A DNA stretch of 64,000 nucleotides from Schizophyllum amplum (Eukaryota > Basidiomycota > Agaricomycetes > Agaricales > Schizophyllaceae), in contig VDMD01000101.1 in NCBI GenBank assembly GCA_007026445.1, forward strand, positions 1 to 64,000. Reading direction: 5' to 3'. The position numbers were made by a program, and so were the translations under genes. Below are positions 1 through 10,792 of the stretch, piece after piece. Under the pieces are notes generated by a model. It was not told the DNA's origin. It was given only the letters and a program-made list of their open reading frames with translations, and did no database searches. The first letter of the stretch is position 1, and the number at the start of each line of letters is the position of its first letter.

Positions 1-247
1 GTCGATGGACAAAAGTACGACTTCGCTCCGGACCATCATTCACGTACATTATCACAAGCCTCTGCTTCCCTCGCGTCCCGTCTTCGAGCGGGCCCGGGAA
101 CCAAGACAGGTTGACGCTCGAATTCTGCGGCCCTCTAATACACAGCCAGTTAGCAATGCACTTGTGTACATGACCTGTCAGTTCTGCGCAGCAATAAGTC
201 GATGGCTGCCCATTTCCCATGATGCACGCGTACGAGGACACGTCGTT

Positions 248-990
248 CTAGTGGTAACAAGCGAGAACAATGTACGCTGAGCGTGACTTGAGGAGTTGAG
301 CGAGACAAGACATGGATGCAGCACAAATCGCCCAGTACGCAGGATCGCGGAGAGCACGAGAGCGTGCAATATGCGTCCCTCCCAGCTTTACTCCAAGACG
401 GTGCTCGATGTTGGTCTCGACGAGTTCGAGAAGCGCCGCAAACTCGCTGGGAGCGGTCCTGGATAGCATCAATACACGCAGTGCATCTATGATCTCCCCG
501 GCATCGCGCTCCTGGAGAGAAGACAGAGGGACGAGAGCTGAGGGAATAGGAGCTGGCTCCCTGCGTCCGCCACCTCTTCGTTCGCACCTAGAGCCATGCG
601 CTCAATCACCTCCGGCGTCAAGAGCGTGGCATCTCTATCAGTCTCTTCGCTGTCAAAATATGGCAAGCAGAGCAGCCAACTTTGGTAGCGATCTGCGCTG
701 GTTTTCTTTCTCGCGCACTCGACATCGAGTTCGAGTTCGAGCGTGCGGATAGAGACCCGTACGCGGACAAGGTGGTTACGCAGGTGTGCGTTTGAAGTTG
801 ACGCAGAAACCGAAAGGTGCGTGTCGCGATGAGTGGAGTATGGATGAACAATAAGGGGACGTTCTATACCAGCAGTTGGACCTGGGACAAGTTGAAGGGA
901 AGGTGTGGCCGGCAGTAGCCGATGTCGCTTGTCTTCACGTTCTTCACGCCAACGACGCGAGAGACGCAAAGTACGCAGCAAATCCTCCTC
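248..990 (-). pseudogene. F-box/LRR-type C-terminal remnant
   Basis: Two short minus-strand reading frames together look like the tail of a basidiomycete F-box protein. The upstream part (about 990-487) carries the segment LLTPEVIERMALGANEE and then FPQLSSL. The downstream part (472-248) continues in another frame with EIIDALRVLMLSRTAPSEF, a pattern common near the C-terminus of these proteins. I found no clear start codon, F-box or donor/acceptor pair joining the frames, although a pyrimidine-rich tract ending in CAG sits near the junction. It lies head-to-head with the F-box gene starting at 1054. It is most likely a truncated or frameshifted relic; a spliced functional 3' end cannot be excluded. 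Confidence 0.3.
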
Positions 991-1053
991 AGTTAAATAT
1001 GGCGGGCGCACGAAAATTTTGGGATCTGCATCTCTTCCTTCTATCTCGAAGAC

Positions 1054-2679
1054 ATGGACGCCCAGGTACGTGGTCAACGCGACCGCCGAGCATCTAAGCT
1101 CACTCGACCACAGGCTACAGCAGACCCAACCGCAACGCTCAAGGATGAGCTCACGCCCGGCGTTGGAGAGATGTTTGTCGCGCAGATGGAGGAGCACGAG
1201 CTCGACAGGTTCCCCGCCCGTCGGATGCCCAACGAGCTTCTCGCCGAGACCTTCCAACACGTCCATGATTTGGAGAAACGGCCCGGACGCCTCGATTGGA
1301 ATCCCCCCTTCTTGCAAGTCTGCAGGGCCTGGCGGGCCGTGGGCGAATACATGTCCGAGTGCTGGTCCGACATCACCATCCATCCCTGCGGCCCAGCCCA
1401 CACGCGCGAGCTCCTTCAGCTGCGCCTCGAGCGTAGTGCGAAAAAGGACCTGACATTGTCCTTTTCCACGCCGTCGATCCCTTCCGACGCGTGGGACCTG
1501 CTCGTATCTCACAGCGATCGGTGGACTTACCTCAGCATCGAAAGGGCTGCGCAAGGCTTTCCTCTCGAGTGCGCCCCCATCCAACTTCCCAAGCTGGAGA
1601 TCGTCGAGCTCGAGTTCTTCCAGGTGACTGAGCGACTGCGACCGCTGTCCATCACACTCCTCGACGACGCCCCCTTACTCTCAGATATCACTCTACGTCT
1701 GTGGGACATGCCACCGATTCAGCATTCGCTGCTGCCACTGCGTTGGTTCCTCACCGAGCTCTCTATATCGGTGATGACGCTGCCATACGACAACCAGACT
1801 GCCTGCTTGTCTATCATCCAGTCCTTCAGCTTCACGTTGCAGATACTGCGTCTACTCGAAGGCGTGACGGACGAGTTCAAGATGCCAGCGGAGAACATCC
1901 CCCCCATCGAGCTCCCTTTTGTCTCCCACCTACGGTCAGAGCGCACATGCTATAAACTACTCTCCCTCTTGGCCGTCCCGCAACTCAAGTCGCTCACGCT
2001 TGACCACACGACGTTCGAAGCCGATACGGTGGCATGTGTTGAGCGTCTCGCCGACAACAGCAATGGAATGCTGCACCTTCGCTTCATCACAGTCGATTCG
2101 TCGTACCAACAGGCAGAGGTTTTTGGAGCGCCGAAAGGACCGAATCACTTCCTCGCCTTCCTCAGGCTGTACGAGCTAAGGAGAGTCAATGATCTTGTTG
2201 TGACGCACTACCGAGACCGCCCGGACAAATATCCCTTCGATCAAGACCGCATCGTCCACGACCTCTCGCTCATCAAAGCGATGGCGGCGAGCGACGACGA
2301 CGACGAACCGGCTCTTCTCCCCCATCTGAAGCGGCTTTCTCTCGCATACTTCGGCGCGTATCCGTGCAACGATAGCCGGGGCGATGTCGGTGACGGAACC
2401 AAGGATGATCAGGATGAGGACGAGGATGGCGACGAGGACGACGAGGGAGACAACGAAGTCGACCGCGATGGGTACGCCACCGCACACGCCATGCGGGATG
2501 CCATCCAGGAGATGGCCGACTCCAGGGGCGTCAAGCGTCAGACGAGGTTTGGCATCGCGGTGAATGCGCTCCAAGTGTATACAGATATCCCGGAGTGGAG
2601 CTATGTGAGTTTTCTTCACCTGTGACGCGGCTCATCATGCTGACGAGTGCCCTAGCTCTTACCTCCTGCCAGTCCTTGA
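1054..2679 (+). CDS. F-box domain protein
   Basis: Exons 1054-2604 and 2656-2679 give about 524 residues. The 51-nt intron has donor GTGAGT, branch CTGAC and acceptor CTAG; without it the frame stops at 2625 anyway, so the protein changes little. An F-box-like segment (RMPNELLAETFQHVH, about residues 50-100) is followed by CRAWR and CWSDITI, as in the large basidiomycete F-box family, and then by degenerate leucine-rich stretches. A strongly acidic Asp/Glu run lies near residues 450-470. The family usually provides substrate adaptors for SCF ubiquitin ligases; the substrate cannot be read from sequence. The start is the first ATG of the frame. Confidence 0.75.
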
Positions 2680-3244
2680 GCGCGATAGGTCTGAGCGCTC
2701 GGGGCGACATGGTGTGGCTGTGCGTCCATGTGTCGCCCATCATATGGTCTATGTACGATGGATTTGCAGGATGAGGAGAGAAGAGGCAGGCGGATGACAG
2801 GAAAGGTAAGCTCATATTTTAGCTACAGATCTCTCGCAGTCACAGTCAAATAAATGGTACGCGCTGTACGAGACGTGTCAATGGAGGTCATTCAGCAGCG
2901 AAATACTGCGCTCTCGCGCGATGGGTGCATAATTCCTGACAAGTACATGTCTAGTACGGCCAATGCGCGCAAGCGGCAACCGGTGCGCCATCGTTCATTC
3001 ACCCAACCTATTCGTTCATTTCGTCGTGCCACTACTACATACTGATGTGAGACAGATGGGCGTGCCGTGGCTGATCATACCTAGGCGCAAGCGCACAGCG
3101 TGCATGCTACCACCTCCTTGCACCTCTTATTCTTGAACATGACCTAGTGTAGTCACTGGCGACTGCCCAGGTCACGGTATGCCTTGGACGATCCGACTGC
3201 CCTTCATATGCGACGTCTTCGGGAGGCGTACACTATTGAACGAC
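2680..3244. other. intergenic, no gene seen
   Basis: This lies between the convergent 3' ends of the F-box gene and the kinase-like gene. I see only short frames without domain-like sequence and no repeat. Confidence 0.5.
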
Positions 3245-5640
3245 TTATTGCCCAGGAAACAAATCACCCCTCTTGACCTGCTTCTTATACTGTCCACACC
3301 CAAAGAGACTGAGCACGTCCTGCGACTCGCGCCACCGATCCTCCGCCCTGCTGCTCTTATCCTCCTTCGACCGCCCAAAGTCGATGACGCGGAAGCTCGG
3401 GTCCGCCATCGTGCGCTCCGCCGGGGGCGCAGTCAACGGCCCCTTCTGCAGGACGACGTTCCGCGGGTAGGCAGATTTGTGCACCCACCCCGCCTGATGG
3501 AAGCGGAGGAACATATCCGCGCACTCTTGCCTAAATCACCTATGTATCAGCATCTTCCCACAACAAAACAATCAACAAACAACTCACTGCTCATCCTCGT
3601 TCAACGCCTCCTCCTTGATCTGCTCCCCACAGTCCTCCATGAGCAGGATACCACTCAGATACCCATCGTGGTCGTGTGCATCGGTGGGCACGTAGTACCC
3701 AAACGACCGCGGCACAACGGCGCCCAGTGGAGTCGGCGCGCGGAACGGACGGCGGATGTTGTACCCGCTCCAGTGCTCCGCGAGGTGTGCAGGCAACCTC
3801 GCGTACGCGCGCGCCTCGCACTCCAGATGGTCGTCCCACCGCCGCGAGAGCTTCGCGGCGACCCGCACGCGCGCGATGGGCACCGCGTCCCCCGCGCGTC
3901 CATGGGCGCACACCGGGTTGCGCACGGAATCGAGCGGCAGCACGGAAGTCTTGGTGCGGTAGATGGGCCCGCGGTAGGTGGGCTGGGCGGGCGGCGGGCG
4001 TGGGGGGAAGACGACGCGGAGGGTGTGAGCGCCGGGTTCGCTGCAGGCGGAGGGGACGACTTCGGAGTAGGGGGTGGGCGCGGGCTGGTATTCGCGGCGC
4101 AGGGGCACGGCGTGGCGCGTGCGGGCGATCTTGAAACGCCCGTTCGCGACGACGTTGCGTGGCGTGCGGGCGGGGTCGCCGGATTCGACGGCGAGACGGA
4201 AGTCTTTGAGCCTGCCGCGCGGGGTGTCCTCGAAGGTTGGGCTGCATCTCCCGGCAGTCGTACGCCTATTCTTCGCAGTCGTGCTGCCTTTCTTGGCAGT
4301 CGCGCTGCCTTCCTCTGCACTTGTGCTTGGTTTGGACGATGCTGATTTCGTGGGTGTTTTGAGCTTGCCGCGCAGGGTCTCCTCGAAGGAGCTCGTTGAG
4401 GCCGCTTTCGCAGGCACATCGTCCCCGATTTTGCGGTATTCCCAGCTCTCCTTGATAGGGTCCGTGCCACCTATGGCGTCCATCAAGTCCCAACCCATCT
4501 CCAGGTCCTGCATGACGCAGGCATCGCAAAGCTCGGGACGCGAGATCAGAGAGCGCGAGATCTCCAGCTCCGCATCGTAAACGAACGAGTGATTGCCCTC
4601 GCCCTTCTTATGTGTCGGCGAGATGTACAGGTGCGCGACATTATTGTGCTCGTGCTGATCCAGCGAGTCCGGCGGCGATGTGGCGTGGATTGCTGGTGGT
4701 ACGTGACCCGTTTCATCTGCGCCGCCGACTATGAGGCAGGATGCGGCGTTGTCGTACTCTGCGGAGTCGCCGCGCTTGGGGTAGCGCAGCCGATACGTGC
4801 GCACGACGTCCTCTTTCTTCGTCCAATCGCCTTGATCCTGGTGATTGACCCCGTCGATGGAGAGCAAGTTCCACGGGTCGTGCACTATAAGCGTCCTCGG
4901 CAGCATCCGCATCGGCGCCTCGAGCTTGGGGCTCAGGTATTCAGGCGAGAAAGGCAGCAGAGGTCGGTGGGTGAGCAGGTCGACCAGCGGCGCGCGTCCC
5001 TGTTTGACAGTCGGTATGACAGTGAAAGGGTCATCGAAATATGACTTACATAGTCGTACTTCGCCAGCCTGCTCTTCACAAATTTACGCTCTTCGTCCGT
5101 GGCTGGCTCCCGGTCCGCCTCCGCAGTGAGCAACAGCTTGTTCACGTCGTATACTGGCACCTTTTCCGGGTCCGGCTCATGCATCGCAGCCTCTATCTCG
5201 CGACGCGCCCAATCCGGATACGCACCTCCGATCTCCTTCGCCCACGCCGCCATTCTCGTCGCCGTGCCCATCGCAGACAGCTCCACGCCTTCTTTCCTGA
5301 CGATATACTCATAGAAGCTGTAAAGCGATGCACCCCACAATGGCCACCCGTTCGCAGCTTCCTTGCCCTTGGGGCCCTCAAAGGCAAGCGGGATCTTGAG
5401 CTCTTCGGGATTAGGCCATGCTGGCCAATGTTGAAACACGATGCGGCGCTTATAGTAGGGAACGACAGGCAGCGTCGTAGGGTCAATCGAGGGATCAACG
5501 ATGGCCTCAAAGGGCAGCTGTCTTGCCTCGTTGCGACAAATCTTGTCGAGCACGGGGTCGGCGCGAACGCGTCGGAGGCGTGCCTCCTCAGCCTTAGTGT
5601 CGTCGGAGGACACGCACTGTTGAGGTGCGTCAGAATCCAT
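3245..5640 (-). CDS. Fungal protein kinase-like protein lacking the catalytic Asp
   Basis: Exons 5640-5050, 4999-3588 and 3530-3245 (introns of 50 and 57 nt) join in frame to 762 residues. The C-terminal 150 residues match the kinase-like family widespread in basidiomycetes: ILLMEDCGEQI (hinge region), HQAGWVH, YPRNVV (catalytic loop), then FRVIDFGRSK with a DFG triad (Asp about 718). The loop reads His685-Lys-Ser where active kinases have His-x-Asp, so the base is missing while the downstream Asn and DFG are kept. Residues 360-460 are a low-complexity Ser/Thr/Lys-rich linker. The N-terminal third (PNPEELKIPLAFEG, MAAWAKEIGG) has no domain I recognise. The role is unknown: weak kinase, phosphotransferase or pseudokinase. 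Confidence 0.75.
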
Positions 5641-6066
5641 GGCTGAAAGACAGGCAGAGGAGAAAAAATATGAACTGTTCCGCACCTTATATATGTCAGG
5701 AAGAACAATGGTCGGATTTTGTGATCGGTCATTGTTAAAATGACAGCCACGTGGAAGGCCATCGCGGAGGCAAAATACCAGCTTTGTCCGTTCATAATCG
5801 TCCAACACAACGCCCGCAGCAGTCACATACGTCAGTGCGAACATTTGCCTTACATGCAGGCCCCTAAGGCCAGCCCGCGCACAAAGGCGCTATCGAGCCG
5901 CACTACCAAAGTCAGCGCAGGCCTCGCGTTACGTATTAGTAACGATGAGTATGCGGTATTTATTCTGGCAGGCAGGGAATATGTGAGCAGACGAACTAGA
6001 TCACAAGAACAAGCAGCTCACTGTAGCCAAACCCAACGCGCAATCCCCCACTCGGGTACCATTATC
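5641..6066. other. intergenic region, promoter of kinase-like gene
   Basis: This holds the 5' flank of the kinase-like gene and the 3' flank of the multicopper oxidase. An extension of the last oxidase reading frame runs to 6018 but is better explained as untranslated once the last intron is removed. No repeat or RNA gene was noticed. Confidence 0.45.
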
Positions 6067-8471
6067 CTACGATGTCCGACGAATGACCCTTTCCCCCGCA
6101 AGCGCAAAGAAACTGGCCGGCACATCCTGTGACGTTGCGTTGTATGTCCTGTGGGAATGAGGTCAGCTCCTGCCGATGTCGGTAAACAGTCTGTGGCAAT
6201 AAAAGACTGCAATTCTAATGCAGGAAACGCATGCCACCTGCGCCCGCGCTTTACTCGTTCTCGCCGACCGAGCTCCGCCCCTTGCACGCAGACGCAAACA
6301 GGCCAATCGGATGACACATACATGTACTGGTCCGCAAAGCCTTCCGGCAGTGGTGGCAGTTCCTCCATTCCGATGAGGAGCACAGTACCCATCCCCATCG
6401 TGAAATGAGGCTGTATATGGCAGTGCAACATGAATGCGCCGGGCACATCCGCACGTAACCGGAATACAGTCCAGCCCGCAACTTGCCCTTGCGGGATTGT
6501 CGTATTGGAGTACGCCATACCCTCAGGTCCAGCATAGACTGCGTTAACGCGTGAGCAGACTGCATAAGCGAGCAAAGAAGAGCCTCCCCGCACCCATGAC
6601 AGTGTCGCGCTTGATCGGTGCAGTCATGTTGGCGCGCGCTGCCGCGTACGCCTCCTCGGAGAACTCACCCAGTCCGTAGGCCATCACGTATGGGTGCTTC
6701 CCGTGAACTACAGAGCAGATATCAGTCAGCAGTTGGTGGTTCACTGCCCTGAGCTGACGCACTGTGCCATGGATGTGCCTCGAGCGTGCCGCTCGCGCTA
6801 GCAACGTTGAGAAAGACTATGTCAACAACCTCGCCCGCGCGTACGGGCAGGGAATGTGTTGTGTTATCGTAGCCTTCATTCGCGATTGCCGCATCGTAGT
6901 CAATCGTCAGCCCTCCCTGATAGGCTTGTATAAGGTACGGTGTAGCCGGCATTTCCTCAGAGTACTAAAGATGCCGTCTTCGGTCAATCTTCATCCAGCA
7001 AGGAGGAGAGAAGGTGCTGACCATGTAGCCATGCGTCTGCCAGAACGTCTTTTGCGCATCAGAGGGTCCGGAGTTGAGCTGTGTCCCATCGACGAAGATG
7101 GTACGTGACACTTCGCTGTCGTCTGGCGGAGCCTGCGTGGCGTCTAGAGGCGTCACCTCGTTCATGACCCAGAAGGGGGCTTCATCTGGCAGCGGAATGG
7201 TCTTGTTTAGATGAGGGAGTGTAGAGTACGGGTCGGCGCCATCCCCGGGAAGCTCGGTGGTATTGTACTCAAGGATCCATGCGCCGTAGCTTCGCGTTGT
7301 ACGCCATCGCGACTCCAAATTCGCCCAGAAACGTGTCTTGCCAAGCGCGCGTAGCTCGTCGAGGCTCTTTGTACGCAGGAGAAAGGAGTATCGCTGCCCG
7401 GAAGCGACCTCTAAGAATGAAGCTTTATGGGTGTTGACGTAGTCACCGTCGACCTCGATGAGCTCGAAGCTAGGATGATCTTCCAAGGCCATGTCTGAGA
7501 CGACGGTGAGCTGCAGGTAGGACAGAGAACAAGAAACCCCGCACATAAGAAAGAGAGAGCGGTTGCGCCGATGACGCGAATGCGATATGTCCTGTCAGGT
7601 TCGACGCTGACGACCTCTGTGTGGCAGCCAGATTGACAAGCCTTCACTTCTGAGTCGCATTCTCCGTAGGCATTTCCATTGACGGTAAGCGCCTGAGGGT
7701 CATTCGTCCATTTGAACGGTGCAGCGAGTAGACCAGCGGACAAGTTGTAATCCGACTTGTAGTAGAAATCGCCGAGCACGACGACACGCTCGTCGTCGTA
7801 GTCGTACGGAGGTGCATCGCTGTCTTCGACTATGAAGGCTCCGTCTGGGAGGGCATGTAAGATGCATGATGAGCGCTGAGGGACGGTGACCACGAACAGG
7901 CTGTGACGACGGAGAATCCGACGTGGGTGTGGCTAATGGGATGTTGAGCAGGTTGAGGATCAGGGGACTATTGAGCACGCACTACATGTACGTTCCCGCA
8001 GAGCCAGCGGCCAGCTTGAACTCGTAGTCGAAGTAGTTCCCTGGGGCGATCGGCCACTTCGGTCATGCTGTCAAGATATATGCGCATAATCTCGGTGAGA
8101 TTTCCTCACTTGACTCGTTGCAGGTGTTCCGTCTGCGAAAGGTGACCCATACTGCGAGATGCCGCTGCACGAGGAATAAGCGTCCCGATCGACTAGCTAG
8201 AGACGAGATCTACGCACTGCCAGTGAAGCGTCGTGTTCTCCGCCTCCATATCGTTAAAGACGCGTACCCATACGCTGTCTTCGCCCTCCCGCGCGCGCAG
8301 TGTTGGGCCCGGGGACGTGCCGTTGATCGTCACCGACTGGCGCTCGGTGCAGTCCGCGGCCAGAGTTGCATTGGCGATGCGAAGGATGTGGTCTGGCGCC
8401 CAAGCTGCGCCGACGAGCGGCTGCATCGCCAGCAGCGCCGACATTGCGACGAGAGCAGAATAGACGCGCAT
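6067..8471 (-). CDS. Secreted multicopper oxidase (ascorbate oxidase/laccase-like)
   Basis: Ten exons (8471-8218, 8164-8110, 8056-7983, 7932-7898, 7844-7545, 7494-7022, 6964-6763, 6707-6594, 6538-6322, 6148-6067) close in frame to 601 residues. The N-terminus is a signal peptide ending near VGAAWA. All four copper motifs are present after splicing: HWHG (83-86), HTH (129-131), HPWHIHGKH (461-469) and HCHIQPHFTMGM (541-552). Met lies ten residues after the type-1 Cys542, implying a Met axial ligand. The family couples one-electron oxidation of phenols, ascorbate or metals to reduction of O2 to water; the substrate here is not determinable, but the motifs resemble the ascorbate-oxidase-like group more than classical white-rot laccases. 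The last intron (173 nt) is least certain; it has a CTGAC branch and acceptor CACAG and restores a normal C-terminus. Confidence 0.88.
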
Positions 8472-8565
8472 CACGAGTACACTTTGAGGCCTTAGAGGAC
8501 TAGTCGGCTGCGTGTACTCGGTGTCCGGTGCGTAGAAACCTGCAAGGCTCTCACGGGCCCTGCAG

Positions 8566-8572
8566 CTTTATA
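8566..8572 (-). promoter_or_regulatory. TATA-like box of multicopper oxidase
   Basis: TATAAAG on the minus strand lies about 95 nt upstream of the oxidase ATG at 8471. Position and sequence fit a core promoter; nothing else was tested. Confidence 0.4.
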
Positions 8573-8849
8573 GTCGGCCATAGTCGTCGACGGCGGTCGA
8601 TGGCAGATCATGCTTCTTCCATTCCTGTGGGCGCGGTGGTCGACTGGTTGTTTCATCGACAACGAAGCATGGGAACAATTTGGAACAAGGGATTTGATGA
8701 GCGCTTATAGCCGCAAATATCACCAAACATCGGTTCAAGGTCCACTGTCAACACCTGCTGCAAGCTCTAGTGCTATATATCTATGAGACAAAACCAATTA
8801 CAATACTCTTAAAACTATATGTATGACAGTGCATGAACTGTCCTCTCAA

Positions 8850-10528
8850 CTACTGTTGCCTGGTACTACGCGAAGGAGCGATATAATCGTGGACGCACAG
8901 GTACAGGCCGACCATGACGCACAACCGTCCAGATGTGGGATCCATCTCGAAGCTATCCCATAGCCGCCACGCCGGGTCTCCGCTATGCATCAGTACAGCC
9001 GCGGACTGGAACTCCTCGTCGCCGTCCTCCCACCCCCTGTTTGCTATGTGCGCCAGAATAATCCCATCTGCATCGTCGTCTGCGCCGTCCGGGGTATTTC
9101 AGCGACATCCATGACTGTAGTCACAATACCGTCGTCGCAAAGTCGCAAAGCCGGCAGAACGTTGTGTCTGGAACTTGGCGCCGTGAAGTGCGCGGTGAGG
9201 TCGTATCGTGCCGCCACAAACGGCATTGTGCGCGCTTTCGATACGTTCGGGGGCAGTCTATCGACGGAGTAGCGCACGAATATGCCACCATTGCCTTCAA
9301 TGTCGAAGAAACAGTGTTGGCCATCGCGATGGAATACGGTGCTTGCGTCGTAGTTGTTAAGTGGCCTCAGGGCGATGGCGGGTGGATTTGAGGAGATCAT
9401 GAGCGGAGTCATGGGACCCAGCCTGGGGACATTATAGACGTTGAGGCTGTCCAGAGATTGGTCGTAGCTTATGACACTGTCATTTACCAGCACAGACTGC
9501 GGAGGATCAGTTCAAGTCGCCAAAGAATAATGAGAGTTGGATCTCACCAGGTGCCATAGCTGCTGACTATTGCTGAAGCTCACAATTTCGTTTTTGTTGA
9601 GATCCCATACTGAGGTGAGACTGCCTAGATGGAGCAGGACACGGTCGCCTTCCGAGTCGGCGACCCGGATTCGTTGAGGACCCCCGTAGGCAAAGCCAAG
9701 CGCGCAATGACTTCGCCTTTAGGAGCTCCGTCGAGATTGAAGACATCGCAAACGATGACTTGGGCGCCTCTTTCTGACCTGGTATCGCATGAGTTAACGC
9801 GCTTGTGACACGCACGATGAAGCGCGTACATGTTGTCAGAGTCCACGGAGAAGAACAGTCGTAGATCGCCCGGACAGTTTCCCCACGTCAGATGGTCCAC
9901 ATGTACCCATGCAGGCGTCTGCAAACCACTCACAGTCGCCTTGCGTAGACGGTAGAAAGGCCGAGATGATAGGAGGCCGTCAACGCGCCATCCAAGGTCC
10001 ATAAAGAGCACGGCCGCGTTCGTCTCCACGATGAGGAATCGACCTCCTGGCAGGAGTCGAATGCTTTCCACCTCGGCAGTCGGGTCATTGGGATCCCTCA
10101 TGAGCACCGAGCGCCGAGAGACAGCCTCAAGCCCGACGAAGTCACCAGAAGGGGGTTGACGTATGAGGCGGCTGAATTTCTGCGGGCCGAGCGCAGCGTT
10201 CTCTAGCTCTTCTATCGACATCTTGTGTAAGGGGAACGTCGGCGGAAACAAGTCGTTGTCGTCTATGACGGTGCGCAGCGCAGTCAACCAGACACTCCGC
10301 GAGAACGTCAGGTCCACCAGCTTTTTCGTTGTCTGAGTTCGAGGTTTAGCCATCCATATCTTTCCAAAGCGGCGCAGAACGCACGAGACGCAGCGACACA
10401 ATGTCCAGGGGCTTTAAGAGGCGTAGGACGTGCATCAAGATGTCCGCCGGCATTTCGAGAAGTATGCACTGGCGAGGTAGAAGATGCGAGACGTCTGGGG
10501 AAGGCGGTACGTCTTCTTGAGGAGACAT
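8850..10528 (-). pseudogene. F-box paralogue A, two frameshifts
   Basis: This is a full-length copy of the family of the genes at 10793-12489 and 15240-16884. Exons 10528-10385, 10332-9830, 9778-9548 and 9496-8850 use the same intron positions as its paralogues. Exon 1 has the F-box (EMPADILMHVLRLLKPLDIVSLRL); exon 2 has SRSVWLTALR and LLPGGRFLI; later parts have SVWDLNKNE and TSGRLCVM. The frame breaks twice: in a C5 run at 9680-9684 (a base appears missing before IRVADSEGDRVLL) and near 9097-9099 (T3 run), after which the aligned frame continues to a stop at 8850. Both breaks are in homopolymers, so assembly error is a real alternative to decay. Confidence 0.65.
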
Positions 10529-10792
10529 AGCGGAAGCTGAGGAGGAGGGACTGGCAGAGGAAGACGGCTGTAACACTAGAGGAGCAGGAAGCCGACTTGT
10601 ATATGAGCGCAGAGCAGTCTCAGTTGACAAGCGCCCGTCTGATCAGATCATCCTTCGCGGATGATCGGTCCGAATGCCGGCATGGACCCACAACGCCGTT
10701 CGCACCGGAAAACTTCGGAGCGACGCGGTACGACAGACAGTCGAGGCAATGCATTGGATGCTGTATAGTAAGTATAGGATTCGAGATATAAA

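Noticed and set aside
487..1584. 365-codon open frame on the minus strand
   Set aside because: From 1054 to 1584 it is the antisense shadow of the F-box gene; only the part below about 990 has family-like sequence and that is listed as a remnant.
3179..4345. 388-codon plus-strand frame
   Set aside because: Antisense to the kinase-like gene, Arg/Gly-rich composition typical of a shadow in GC-rich coding DNA.
6018..6321. 100-residue C-terminal extension of the multicopper oxidase
   Set aside because: Read-through of an unspliced last intron; the spliced version gives a normal family C-terminus and uses a good branch site and acceptor.
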